NCBI RefSeq assembly: GCF_020184175.1
Contig: NW_026083129.1
Span: 41,403 to 105,402, forward strand
Direction: 5' to 3'
From: Aphis gossypii
Taxonomy: Eukaryota; Arthropoda; Insecta; Hemiptera; Aphididae
Length of the DNA stretch: 64,000 nt
The position numbers and the translations under genes are program-made. Below the pieces are notes generated by a model. The model was given only the letters and a program-made list of their open reading frames with translations. It was not told where the DNA came from and made no database searches. Below, piece after piece: positions 10,582 to 21,336 of this stretch (positions within the stretch are counted from its first letter, which is position 1; every line of letters begins with the position of its first letter).

Positions 10582-11264
10582 TGTAACGTGCCACGTACAA
10601 TCAGTTGAATGATGTCGATTTGGAAAGGTTTTGTGAAATAACTGAACTCTCGAAATTATTCTAAGTGTTTTTTATTTAAAATTATTCTAAGTCCAATTAA
10701 TTAATTTAATAAAACTTGTGAAAATATTCTAAGTCCAGGAGACATAAAATATTAAACTGGGTGACGTGAAGGTGCTTGCGCTAACTCTGGTGGATCACGT
10801 CTGAATTGTGCCTAATCTGGGCCCCCTTATATATCGTCCAGGGACTCCCGCGGTACCTTCAGATCCCTGATGGTCATCTGCACCTGCATCCGCTTCTGCC
10901 CACGCTTTGCGTCATCCGGCCGATAGCGTGCGTCAATTATATGACTATAATATTCTATCGGGTGAGTGATCCGCAACTAATATACTCTACCGGGTGGCAA
11001 TTGCGTATCCATAATATGTCACCGGATAGTATTATATTTATTATCTCCCAGCGGATAAGAAGCACTCGGGCGATGATACTTTTGATTGTTTCCTACTTTT
11101 GTTTATTAGATCCGGTCCTAGTCCAACCACACCCAATCATTGCTTGCCTGGTTGCTCACCCTAACATAACTATAAGGATATCCTTTATGCCCCCATGGTT
11201 TAGAGTATTGTTGGCTATGGTAATTTATATATTACATTTAATATGAGTATCAGAGCACGTTGCA
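10582..11264 (-). repeat. 5' LTR of copy A
   Basis: On the minus strand it begins TGCAACGTGCTCTG and ends GGCACGTTACA, giving TG...CA ends. It is about 98% identical by eye to the two 685-bp LTRs of copy B. A TATA-like TATATAAGG lies about 430 bp into the LTR. Open frames reported across this LTR are coincidental and recur in every LTR copy. Confidence 0.95.
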
Positions 11265-11518
11265 ATATCATACCACATCACGACGCTCAACACAAACACA
11301 CACGGAAAAAGTTCAAATTTTTTTCAAATATTTCAACTTCACAAAATAACAATGTAAGTATATATCATTAGTATAGATATTATTTTTATAAAAAAATAAT
11401 AATATAGACAGATAGGTGTACGTTACATATAGAACGATTCAAACGAATACATGCACATTATTATTGTATATGTGTACAATATTCAATTAAAAATTGATTT
11501 TAAAATATAAATTACAGT

Positions 11519-11647
11519 ATGCTTTCAATCGTTTCAAACAATACACGGGATAGAAACATCAACAATCTTCTAGAATCTTTAGAATATTATCGTTCTAACC
11601 CAGAAATCACCTTTAGACTAGTAGGAGATATTACCCATTTATGGTAA
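11519..11647 (+). CDS. Small Polinton left-end ORF, unknown (42 aa)
   Basis: ATG to TAA, 42 residues, beginning MLSIVSNNTRDRN. The start is preceded by TTACAGT, which looks like a 3' splice site. The same arrangement precedes the ORF at 12982 and the polymerase at 13747. It may be only the first exon or a truncated gene, since possible coding continues at 11706. It has no recognised motif. Confidence 0.35.
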   Translation: MLSIVSNNTRDRNINNLLESLEYYRSNPEITFRLVGDITHLW

Positions 11648-11705
11648 AGGATCATATATTAAATATTTAAACCGATCCACTTCGAAATTATACATTAGTT
11701 GAACT

Positions 11706-11897
11706 GTGTATACAAAATATAGGAACCCAAAATGGTGTAGCAGTGCATGTTATCATGATGAAAGATCTGGTGGTTTTCGAACTTACAATCCTATATACCA
11801 ATTTATTCGATTTAAAGATATAGAAGCGTTTAAAGATTATTGTTATTATACACGATGTATAGTATGTAATCGGTTTTTAACAAAAGAATTTATTTAG
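11706..11897 (+). CDS. Cys-rich fragment, unknown
   Basis: The open frame of 63 residues has five cysteines, including WCSSAC and a closing RCIVCNRF, which suggests a small metal-binding fold. The start codon may not be real. It follows the 42-residue ORF by 58 nt and could be its continuation after indels. I do not recognise the family. It lies between the copy A LTR and the polymerase, so it probably belongs to the Polinton. Confidence 0.3.
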   Translation: MYTKYRNPKWCSSACYHDERSGGFRTYNPIYQFIRFKDIEAFKDYCYYTRCIVCNRFLTKEFI

Positions 11898-12981
11898 AAA
11901 GTAACCCATTCCCTGCTAGTATTGTCGTCGTACCTGTACCCGTAACATATTCAAGATTTTTTGTTTTAGATATGATGAGAAATATATCTCATCATTAAAA
12001 TTTTAACTAACGATAAAACAATTTTTTCTAAGATGTATACACACTTTAAAAAATTAATTATATTGTTTTAGTTTATTGTAAAAACGCTGTTGAATAATGA
12101 TAGTAAATATTAAAATCGCTACTATTCTTTTAACGATAAACAATTACCTATACACAGTTTAAAATAACATTATTATTATTATTATTTTTTTTTTTCTTAA
12201 TCGAAACCATATTTATCTAACCCTATTATATTTAAACACTTTTAAGGTTATTATTATTATTATAATTATACGCTTTATAATACGAACATTGTTAATATAA
12301 TTCTTACAAGATATTATATTTTAATTACTACCTACAAAATGTTGTATAAATTTAAATAATGTATTATATTTCGTAAAAAAAGAATGAAATGACAACTATT
12401 AAAACTTATTATATTTATGAAAACCATGAATTCATATGATTATACCTATTATTAACATTGAAATCTTTAATGTGAAAGATACAATTAATGTTAAACGTGT
12501 TAATACATTTTATCACATAAGTTTGAAAAAATACTATGTAGGTACTTGTATCTATGTTTACGTTCAACATTCTTTATTAATATTTTAACTGTGTTGTAAA
12601 AATTTATCACATAATACGAGTTGAATATAACATATAAAGGAAGAAAATAATATCGTATCGTTTACCATTATTATCGTTCGACAAGCGTTCGTATTAACCA
12701 AATCCGATCACCAGAGATACGTGTTTTCCGCATGTTTTAGCCACACGCAGCGGAAACAACAGGTTTACTAAATTCGTCTAATTGATTCAAATAACCGATG
12801 TACTGTTTCAATAATTCGATTTATTTTAAATGTTCTAATATACGGGTGATCCGCCCCGGTATATTTTGTTTCAATAACGTGATTGTATCAATAATCCGTG
12901 TTTCTAATAATAGGCTTCTACTGTATATTAATTATTGAATAAAATATTACCATTTACAGTTTCAAAAATAAAAATAATAAA
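11898..12981 (+). other. Polinton left-end noncoding stretch
   Basis: AT-rich, no convincing ORF. It holds a GC-richer element at 12681-12710 that recurs at 13519-13547, and a TTTACAG acceptor-like site at 12953-12959 just before the next ORF. No terminal inverted repeat matching the right side was found by eye. Confidence 0.4.
12681..12710 (+). promoter_or_regulatory. Repeated upstream element, copy 1
   Basis: The text caagcgttcgtattaacc then aaatccgatcac matches 13519-13547 with few changes. Copy 1 lies about 270 bp before the ATG at 12982 and copy 2 about 200 bp before the polymerase ATG. A shared promoter element is inferred. Confidence 0.4.
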
Positions 12982-13187
12982 ATGGAATCATTTACGTTCA
13001 TCAAACTACAAATTGAAGAAATGTATGAACGGCGTGAAACAAATTTTACCGATGCAGACGAAGAAGAAAAGATATACAAAGAAAAATAAGAATAATAAAC
13101 CAAATAATTAAAAAATTAAAAGATGAAAAAAAACAACTTAAACTTAACTATGAAAAATCACAATATGCATTATTAAATCTGAATTAA
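12982..13187 (+). pseudogene. Small coiled-coil ORF, one frameshift, unknown
   Basis: The ATG at 12982 opens a 35-residue frame rich in Glu/Lys. A 1-nt indel near 13085 moves the reading to another frame, which stays open to a stop at 13187 and is again Lys/Glu/Leu-rich. The full product would be about 68 residues, almost all helix. It has no recognised family and sits between the left end and the polymerase. Confidence 0.4.
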
Positions 13188-13518
13188 GTATACGCAATTG
13201 TTTAAATTCACTGCACAAACAATTAGAATCTTTGAATCTAGACTAAAACTATTCTAAAACTTTGCTATATTTATCATATAATAATATACATTAAATAATA
13301 TAATGAAATTCAATGTAACAATATTTTCGTAAAAATTCAAGGTTGACACGTACCACAACAAAGTATAATTCTACATGTCAGCTTTGAGTTATGTTCCACA
13401 GAAGTGATTGTACGGTACGTACGTTTGGTCTATGTGCGTAAATGGCAAAGTTCCAGCGTTGTGAATGAATCGCACCATCGTTGCTGTTCACTGCGCATAC
13501 CACTATCATGACCCTACA

Positions 13519-13547
13519 ACGCGTTCGTATAATCCGAATCCGATCAC
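13519..13547 (+). promoter_or_regulatory. Repeated upstream element, copy 2
   Basis: The partner of 12681-12710 (acgcgttcgtataatcc then gaatccgatcac), about 200 bp before the DNA polymerase start. It lies within a locally GC-richer block (13330-13560) that has no ORF. Confidence 0.4.
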
Positions 13548-13746
13548 GTTCGGTGGCTGTGACATGTCATTGAATAACATACTTTAATTAAATTTCCTGT
13601 AATATTCTGGTGAAATAATAATTAAAACGTACACTACAATAAGCTGAATATCTGATACACTAATAATTAAAACATAATCACTTAGGAATATGAACAAGTA
13701 TTATTATTATTATTTTTTTTAATATAAATTTATTTACAGTTACAAA

Positions 13747-16700
13747 ATGAAAAGAAATACAATCACTAAACGTAGACGGATGGAATCAACTGCTGAGAGT
13801 GAACTTGTTGAAATTGAGAGATTTAAAAGCTGTTCGAGAACGTTTATTGTTAAGAACAAGGAAGAAAATAATAGACTACCATGTATTTTTTAGTTATGTT
13901 TCTGAAATGTTAATTTCTAAGCTAACACAATCAAGTCAGCAGTCAGCAATTAAATTTAATTTACATGTTGATAGCACGTATGAACAACTTTTAACGAATG
14001 AAGTACAAGATATGTCATTTAAAACAACAAACGTATTAGCATGTAAATCATCCAATTTTAATAGCTTATTAAACAAAATGTTTAACAAACTATTATCTGA
14101 GGAAGAACAGTTTATATCAAAAAAATCAGGCTGGTCACTTAAATCTATAGATTGTATACAACTACGAATTAATAAAGTTAATCCTCTTAAAGGAGGAAGT
14201 ACATATTTAGATTTACCTAGTCATATTAAAAAAAAAAAGCAGTTATAAATGTAAAAAATAACGATAACGAATGTTTCAAGTATTCAATACTAAGTAAGTA
14301 CGATAATCGTTTGAATAAATCTCGGTTTAGTAAAAATATTTTGATATGTTAGAAAAAAAAAGTGGACTAAATTTTAAATGCATCGATTTTCCAACACCTA
14401 TAACTCAGTTAAAAAAATTTGAAAAAATAAACAATGTATCAATAAACATTTACAGCTTAGATGATAATAATGTAATTTACCCATTACATATAACCAATAT
14501 TGAAAAAAAAAAAATCATTTTGATCTTTTTCTATTTGGTGATAATAATACAGCTCATTATTGTTATATTAACAACTTCTCGAGGTTTATTAGAAGTCAAA
14601 GAACTAAAAATAGCTCAAAGTTGATTATATGTAAGAGATGTTTTACTAGTTTTGGTAATAAACCGTGTAAAAGCAAACTTTGGGGTGAATCAGGTTTAAT
14701 TAGACATAAGCAAATGTGTATTAAAAATAAATTAGGAAGACCTATAATGTTTGAAGAAGGAGATGACGATTTCATATACTTCAAAAACTATAAAAATACT
14801 CAACGAATTCCAATTGTTATATACGCCGACTTCGAATGTATTTTAAACCCAAAACAACCTGTTAAATTCATTCAAAGTGGTAAAAAACCAAAAACTAATA
14901 TTACACATTTACATAAACTTATGAGTTATGGGTTTTATGTAAAAGTTGACTATAATATTATACCAAAAAAATTAATAAAAAAGTTTGAAATTCCTAGAAA
15001 AGTAGTAATTTATAGAGGTAAAAATGCAGCAAAAAAATTTATGAATAGTATGATTAGTATAGGAAATAAAATTAATAATATTTATAAAACTAATTTACCA
15101 ATTAACAAATTAACTTTAAAAGAAGAAAAACATTTTCAAAAAGCTAAGGTTTGTGAAAAATGTTTATTATCATTTAAAGGTAATAATTTGTTAAAAGTTC
15201 GAGATCACTGTCATATAACTGGAAATTACAGACGATGTATTTGTGTAAAATGTAATTTTCAGCTAACTAATCCATCATTTGTACCAATCTTCTTTCATAA
15301 TCTGACATATGACAGTCACTTCATAATTCGAGAACTTGGTTGTAACGATAAAGATATTCATGTTATACCTAATTCATCTGAAAAATATATATCGTTTAGT
15401 AAAGAAATCGCACCAAAATTTAACATTAAGTTTGTTGATACATACCGTTTTATGGCTGAAAAATTAAGTAAACTAGCAAAATTTTATCCGAAGATAAGTT
15501 GAGGTTTAGAGAAACTATTAAAGTATTTTCTATTAAAGTGTTAGATTTAGTTACACGAAAAGGAGTCTTCCCTTATGAATATGTTGATAGTTGGAGTAAA
15601 CTTAATGATTCTTTTTTACCTTCAAAGCTTGAATTTTATAGCTCTCTAACCGATGAAAATATTACTGATGACGATTATATACATGCGAAAAATGTATGGA
15701 ACGTGTTTAATATAAAGACATTAGGTGAATATAGCGATCATTATTTAAAAACTGATGTTGTAATACTAGCTGACGTGTTTGAAAATTTCAGAGACTTATG
15801 TTTATCTACTCTTGAACTAGATCCTGCTCATTATATGACTGCTCCGGGATTTGCGTATGACTGTATGCTTAAATATACTAAAATCGAATTAGAAAGGTTA
15901 AAATGTCCTAACATGCTTTTGTTTATCGAGAACTCTATTCGTGGTGGAATAACTCAATCAACTAAAAGATATGCTAAAGCAAACATACCAAATATTGAAG
16001 GATTGAATTATAATTCTAATGAACCGATTACATGGATAACATATCTTGATTGTGTAAATTTATATGGAAAGTCTATGTTGACAGAATTACCTTTTAAAGA
16101 TTTTGAATGGGTTGATGACTTAAACATAGACGTAACTAAAATTGCTGATGATTCTGAAGTTGGATATATATTAGAAGTTGATGTCGACTACCCTAAAAAT
16201 TTGCATAAAACTCATAATGATTTCCCGTTTTTACCGTTAAACGAATGTCCGCCAAATTCTAAAGTTAAGAAATTGTTAACTACACTATTACCGAAAAAAA
16301 ACTATATTGTTCATTACAAAAATTTAAAGCAAGCTATTTCACACGGTCTTAAACTTGTAAAAATTCATCGTGCTATCCGATTTTCTCAAAAGAAATGGAT
16401 GTCATCGTACATTGAATTCTGTACTAAAATGAGAACAGAAGCTAAAAACGAGTTTGAAAAAGAATTCTGGAAGCTTTTAATTAATAGTGTTTTTGGAAAA
16501 TGTATGGAGAACGTTCGAACAAGAACTTCTATAAAACTGGTTTCATCGGGAAAAAAAGCTAATAAATTAATGGCAAAAACTAATTTTAAGGATAGAACTA
16601 TATACTCTAAGAATCTTATGGCTATTCATCAACATAAGGAAACTATTAAATTCGATAAGGCGATTTATGTAGGATCTGCAATTTTAGACGTTTCGAAAAC

Positions 16701-17274
16701 TTTTATGTATGATTTTCATTATAATGTAATGAAAAAGAAATATGGTAGAAAAATTAGTTCTTTATATTCGGATACAGATTCCTTGATATATACCATTCAA
16801 ACAAAAAATTTTTTCGATGATTTAAAAAATGATTTATTGCCATATTTTGACACATCTAATTATCCTAAAGACCATTATTGCTTTAGTGAAATTCATAAAA
16901 GCCAACCAGGATTCTTCAAGGACGAACTTAAATCAATAATTCTTAAAGAATTCGTTTCATTAAGACCGAAATTATACGCTTATAAAACCATAGATGATAC
17001 TGTAGAAAAAAAAGCAAAAGGTGTAAAAAAATATATAATAAAAAACCATATGAAATTTATTGATTACATAGAGATATTAAATGCTTTTATCAACCATAGA
17101 TCTGTTGAGAAAAAACAATCTCACAGAAACATGAACTTCATTCAATCGAATAAACATGTTGTTCATTCAAAAACAATGAACAAGCTTGTTCTCAGTGCCA
17201 ATGACGATAAAAGATATATAATGAATGATGGGATAAATACATTGGCGTATGGTCATTACAAACTCACAAAATAA
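13747..17274 (+). pseudogene. polB: Polinton protein-primed DNA polymerase B, frameshifted
   Basis: Start at ATG 13747, just after TTTACAG. Frame changes occur near 13885, 14248, 14625 and 15500. Segments: an N-terminal region; a zinc-finger-like ICKRCF...HKQMC (14627 on); Exo I in YADFECIL; a Cys-rich knuckle with DHCHITGNYR; Exo II in FFHNLTYDSH; Exo III around YLKTD; palm motif A YLDCVNLYG; motif B NSVFGK; motif C YSDTDS with both Asp. This is the Polinton replicase, which starts synthesis from a terminal protein. Catalytic residues remain although the gene is broken. The final ORF (15499-17274, 591 aa) is the longest intact piece. Confidence 0.9.
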
Positions 17275-17595
17275 TTTATTTAAAAAACTTAATGATTCAA
17301 CAATCAGTATAAACAGTGTTATCTATCAGTATTATACAACATTCAACAGCTTTATTATTTTCATTGAATAAATTTACCGCTAGGAGCGCTATTATACAAC
17401 AGTATTATTATTTTTTCATTGAATACATTTATTACTAAATAGCGCTTTCTATTTATATCGATTGCGGATATATTACGTTTTTTAAAATAGACTACGGAGT
17501 ACTAGGAGAACATGTGAAATAATTAATTTTACTTGATAAAAAACCTTGTATATTTTTTTTATTATAAAAATGTATCATACATTAAAAAAAAATCT
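17275..17595 (+). repeat. Convergent intergenic stretch with imperfect 62-bp repeat
   Basis: It lies between the 3' ends of polymerase and integrase. Two imperfect copies of a unit starting attatacaaca and containing ttcattgaata...tttatt...agcgct occur at about 17331-17450. No ORF. The position suits shared 3' processing signals. Confidence 0.5.
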
Positions 17596-18510
17596 TTATT
17601 TTAAAATATCTGATGATGTTATCCACGAATTTTGACTCGAATCAAAACCTAGCCATTTAACAAACATTTTATTCCCAACTTTTTTTATAATACGTTCAAC
17701 CAGGAAGGTGTCTGGAAAATCAGTTAATTTAATTTCCTGTTCATAAAAACCACCTAAGATTATATTGTCTGATCCATCTTTTAGTTGATAAGTTACTGGA
17801 TTTGTCTGTAAAACTTTTGAAACTGTAAATATTTCCGTTGTCCAATTTGGTGTATATCCTTTACTAAATATATGTTTATACTTAGATATTCTTACTTTGT
17901 CATTAACTTTTAATTTTGGTTTGTATAATGTATCATTAAATTGTGTATTAAATTTAATTTTGTTTGTATCCATTCGAGCTTCATTCGGTGTACATTTGAT
18001 TGTTCTATGTTTTGTGTTATTATAGTTATGTATAATTTTCGATATTGTATTATACCAATTCCATGTACCTGTTGCAGTAAAATGTTTATATATATTATTT
18101 TTAAGAGTTTGTATGACACGTTCAGCCATTGAACACTTGATAACACTGTATGAACTGTAATGTTTAATTTTATATTTTTTCATTAAATTTTGAAATTGAA
18201 TATTATAAAATTCTGTACCATTATCTGTCTGTAACAATTTTGGATGAGCTTTTTTCAATATATTAAACATACCATTTGTACATTCCTTTGATGTTTTATT
18301 TTTCAACGCTTCCACCCAAACGTACTTACTATATGTGTCTATGACAACTAAAATATATTTAAAACCATAATTCTGTCTAGAATGAGATTGCATATCCATT
18401 AAATCAGCTTGCCAGAGGTCGTCAATAAACCGCGTTATTACACTACGTCTAGGAAATATTTTTCTCGCTGGTCGATGAAGCTCATTAGCTATACTCTCTA
18501 AGGTTGTCAT
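17596..18510 (-). CDS. Polinton retroviral-type integrase with chromodomain
   Basis: An intact 304-residue ORF with the DDE core: Asp36 in QADLMDM, Asp96 in QTDNGTEF and Glu130 in SMAERVIQTL. A C-terminal chromodomain covers about residues 262-304 (VERIIKKV...FVKWLGF...SWITSSDIL). Polinton integrases insert the linear element and leave 6-bp duplications. The N-terminal zinc-binding domain is absent or starts upstream, since the ATG is already at the core linker, so it may be 5' shortened. Its ATG abuts the stop of the upstream PX-like gene. Confidence 0.92.
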   Translation of the reverse strand: MTTLESIANELHRPARKIFPRRSVITRFIDDLWQADLMDMQSHSRQNYGFKYILVVIDTYSKYVWVEALKNKTSKECTNGMFNILKKAHPKLLQTDNGTEFYNIQFQNLMKKYKIKHYSSYSVIKCSMAERVIQTLKNNIYKHFTATGTWNWYNTISKIIHNYNNTKHRTIKCTPNEARMDTNKIKFNTQFNDTLYKPKLKVNDKVRISKYKHIFSKGYTPNWTTEIFTVSKVLQTNPVTYQLKDGSDNIILGGFYEQEIKLTDFPDTFLVERIIKKVGNKMFVKWLGFDSSQNSWITSSDILK

Positions 18511-19560
18511 TAAACTATAATATTTCTTTCACGTAATTCTTCTAAAATAGATATTATTTCATTATTAACACCAGTATTACCAACACTTTGTGATGATGTT
18601 AAAAGATTTAATCTAGTTACTAGTTCATTCGGGTCGTCATAATAAACTAATTGTGTTTGCGGTATTACATCTTTATATAAACCTGAACCTTTCTTAGGCT
18701 GCGGTGTTAAAGTAAAATTAAACATATTTTCAACTGCGGGATCTGTAACCATAGAACTGTTTGCTTCTGGATTAAAATAAAATGGTTTTTTTTCATAGTC
18801 GTATCATCATTAACATTACTACGTTTAGCGTTCGAACTAGATAAATGATCCTTAATTGGTGTTAAGTTAATTTGAGGAGATCTAAGGTTATTAATTTTAG
18901 CTATATGTTCGTTTAACTGTTTTTCTTCATGTTTCATTCGATCATACAGAGGTTTTACAACGACTGACCATTTATGATACTTTGAGGTTTTAGGTTTCCC
19001 ATCTTCTTTTAAATGAACTCCAGTAGTTTTCAAAATGTTGTAATAGTTTTCTATATCTTCTATAGTTGTTTTTTTCGGTTCCTTCTCACATAATAAAGAC
19101 CATAGTCCTATAGTCCAAGGATAGTATTTATCGAGCAGCTGTAAGTTACCATGACTAAAAGTTATAGTATGTTTTCCAATTTTATATGAATCACTGACTT
19201 TATCATAATACATACCGTAGGATTTATCGTATCGTTTTATTGTAGAACGTTTGTTATTGAAAAAATGTTCAAATGATGAATTTAATTCATCGTCATCATC
19301 TTCGTTACTAGAGCATATGGTTTCTATTTTTTTAATTCAGTTGGTTGTGAGTTACATAAAGTATTTTTTTCTGTCCGTGTACTTAATGGTTCGATTATTG
19401 GCTTAAATACATCACGGTAATAGTTGTCAGAATCTATAACACCACGTTTCATTTCCATTATTTTCCTTTTAATATTTTTTTTGATGCTATTAAATTTTCT
19501 AACAAAACTTTTTCTTTGTTCATTGTAAATTATAAACACAATATAACTGTATCGGATGAC
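18510..19560 (-). pseudogene. Polinton PX-like protein (GLW family), frameshifted
   Basis: Segments in three frames make one gene. The N-terminus (NEQRKSFVRKFNSIKKN to PIIEPLS) is now fused to the tail of the ATPase frame. The middle holds the family signature PWTIGLWSLLCEK, and the C-terminus holds DDPNELVTRLNLL and IISILEELRERNI. Breaks lie at poly-A/T runs near 19340 and 18790. Comparable arthropod Polinton proteins of unknown function carry the GLW and DDPNEL blocks (recalled, not searched). It overlaps the integrase start by one base, so co-transcription is likely. Confidence 0.75.
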
Positions 19561-20310
19561 TACTGATAGCACTATGTACGGTATAACAGTACTATGGTGT
19601 ATATATATATATATAAATTTTTTTATTTTAATAAACGTATGGAAACCGCATCTATATCTTCCTTCATTCATTTCCCGAGTTTTATCGATAACCAAAAACC
19701 CGTAATCACTGTGATTCCAACAGAAATGACACATTTTCCGAAATTCTGAGAAATCCATATCTGCAGACGAATGATCGTTAAATATATGTCGTAAATTTGT
19801 ATCATCTTGTTTCAGTATTATTAAAAAATTTGAGTTATCTCTTACTAACTGTTTTGGTATTTTAGAATACGTTTGCGCCAAATAAAATACAGAGCTAGCA
19901 CCTGAATGTCTGCAAATGCTGAAATATTCTCTGATTACAGATTGTGGTCCACATATAACATCATCAAAAATTATAATAGAATTTGTCTTAGTTAAGTTCG
20001 GTTTTATGACCTTATCAACGCTAGTAAATATGAAAAAATTAGCACCTTTTACATCGTCTATTATTTTTTTTAATAAAACATATTTTTCCTGATTGGAGGT
20101 TTTAGAGTATAAATAAATATTTTCAAATCTTAACCCATTTGCATGTGTGATCAGATTGTACATTATATTAGTTTTTCCTGATCCGCTGGGGCCGACTAGT
20201 ATAGCACGTATAGTATCAGGTAATAACGAACCGTGTCTTGATGGTTTTTTTGCCATCTGAACATCTACATTTATAACCTCTAATTTATCTTTTTGATCAA
20301 TCAAATCCAT
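19324..20310 (-). CDS. Polinton A32-like packaging ATPase
   Basis: The frame has 328 residues. Walker A is GPSGSGKT (residues 40-47) and Walker B is SIIIFDD (Asp116-117). FYLAQTYSKIPKQL follows as the sensor/arginine region, and the fold ends near TFIKI (about residue 230). This is the FtsK/HerA-type ATPase that loads DNA into capsids. A TA-repeat stretch near 19600-19620 has removed the stop, so the last 90 residues are a different protein, the N-terminus of the PX-like gene. It is transcribed away from the basic protein gene at 20358. Confidence 0.9.
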   Translation of the reverse strand: MDLIDQKDKLEVINVDVQMAKKPSRHGSLLPDTIRAILVGPSGSGKTNIMYNLITHANGLRFENIYLYSKTSNQEKYVLLKKIIDDVKGANFFIFTSVDKVIKPNLTKTNSIIIFDDVICGPQSVIREYFSICRHSGASSVFYLAQTYSKIPKQLVRDNSNFLIILKQDDTNLRHIFNDHSSADMDFSEFRKMCHFCWNHSDYGFLVIDKTREMNEGRYRCGFHTFIKIKKFIYIYIHHSTVIPYIVLSVVIRYSYIVFIIYNEQRKSFVRKFNSIKKNIKRKIMEMKRGVIDSDNYYRDVFKPIIEPLSTRTEKNTLCNSQPTELKK

Positions 20311-20357
20311 TTTTTCTTATATATACTCTAGAATTTTCAATTGTTTATCAGTTATAG

Positions 20358-20962
20358 ATGACGCGTTCAACTCGTAAGTTAAAATCAAACAAGACTGGCA
20401 AAGAATTTGTAAACTCCCTTATAAATAGTCTCCCAGTTGAAGCCCATGTTTCAGGCTTGTAGTCAATATTGTGGTCCTGGTACGAAATTAAATATTGAAA
20501 GGAATATGAAAATTTATTATTTTTTTATTGAAAGGAATAAATTTAGGCGATAGACATAAAGCTGATAAAGTGTTAGAAAATCGTGCTTGGGAAAGATATA
20601 AAGCAAAAGACACTCCTAGAAAAGAGAAATTGTTTGTGTACGCGGTAACAAACACGATGAAAGCTAAAAGAAAAATAGGTATGGGTTGTAAAGGTAAACG
20701 GAAACGTGTTACAAAAAACAATAGTATGCTAACTGCGAAGAAAAAAAGAACCTCGAAGAAAAAGAATAGTGGTAAAAGGTTGATTCCCATCCCAGGACAG
20801 TCAGGAGGTGTAGTTCCCTTAATACCTATATTTGCAGGATTGTCAGCACTTGGTAGCTTAATGTCTGGAGGCGCTAGTGTGTACAACGCAATTCAAAATT
20901 CAAAAAGTAAAAAAGGCAATGGTTTATATTTAAACAATAATGGGTTGAGAAAAAAAAAATAA
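20358..20962 (+). pseudogene. Polinton basic protein with PLA2-like remnant
   Basis: The ATG at 20358 opens a 34-residue frame that stops at 20462. An adjacent frame reads SQYCGPGTKL, the calcium-loop start of a viral phospholipase A2. The next open frame (20528-20962) continues with the ADKVL helix, a long Lys/Arg-rich stretch and a Gly-rich hydrophobic segment (IPIFAGLSALGSLMSGGA). The expected His-Asp catalytic helix is missing, and a 9-bp direct repeat (gaaaggaat, 20498 and 20529) marks the rearranged spot. Comparable proteins are capsid-associated in Polintons and adintoviruses. Confidence 0.7.
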
Positions 20963-20964
20963 TA

Positions 20965-21336
20965 ATGATTACGCTACCTGACAGACCGCTTTCGACCCAA
21001 GATATTATAAAATACGTAAGAAAGTTGAAAATCAATCATTTCCGTGGAGTCTTTTCACGTGATAGCTTGCCTAAAAAACCGCACGTCATTGAATGTGGCA
21101 TATTAAACTTAGACATATCTTCAGGCGACGGGAGCCATTGGGTAGCGTTTCATAAAAATAAAGATAAAGTCATATATTTCGATAGTTTTGGCGATTTACC
21201 TCCACCAATTGAATTACAACGTTATTTTAAAAAGTTTAAAATAGTATATAACTATTCTAACTATCAAGACTTTAATACATTCAACTGTGGACATTTATGT
21301 CTTGAATTTTTACAATGCATGAATCTCTTACACTAA
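20965..21336 (+). CDS. Adenain-like cysteine protease
   Basis: An intact 123-residue ORF, two bases after the basic protein stop. The catalytic triad order His-Asp-Cys is visible: His58 in GSHWVAF, Asp73 in IYFDSFG and Cys108 in NCGHLCLEFL. This is the Polinton maturation protease (Ulp1/adenovirus C5 family) that processes capsid precursors. It overlaps the first minor capsid ORF by 22 nt. It is somewhat short at the N-terminus for the family, but no residue known to be essential is missing. Confidence 0.9.
   Translation: MITLPDRPLSTQDIIKYVRKLKINHFRGVFSRDSLPKKPHVIECGILNLDISSGDGSHWVAFHKNKDKVIYFDSFGDLPPPIELQRYFKKFKIVYNYSNYQDFNTFNCGHLCLEFLQCMNLLH

Larger units (their letters stand above)
1..11264 (-). 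mobile_element. LTR retroelement copy A, Ty3/gypsy type, 3' end outside window
   Basis: Read on the minus strand, the element starts with a 683-bp LTR, followed by a tRNA-Ser primer site, a leader of about 3.6 kb, gag, protease, RT/RNase H, integrase and accessory ORFs. It leaves the window before its 3' LTR. Copy B at 27096-37394 is the same family and nearly identical where they overlap. Comparison with B shows that A lacks about 3.1 kb (one accessory ORF and env), with the junction near position 206. The flank next to the 5' LTR (11265-11268, atat) is the candidate target duplication, but its partner is off the window. The element sits in or beside the Polinton. Confidence 0.93.

Noticed and set aside
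10806..11246. 146-codon open frame, with partial copies at 27348-27557 and 36960-37169
   Set aside because: It lies wholly inside the LTR on the antisense side, starts at the same place in each LTR and is broken in two of three copies.
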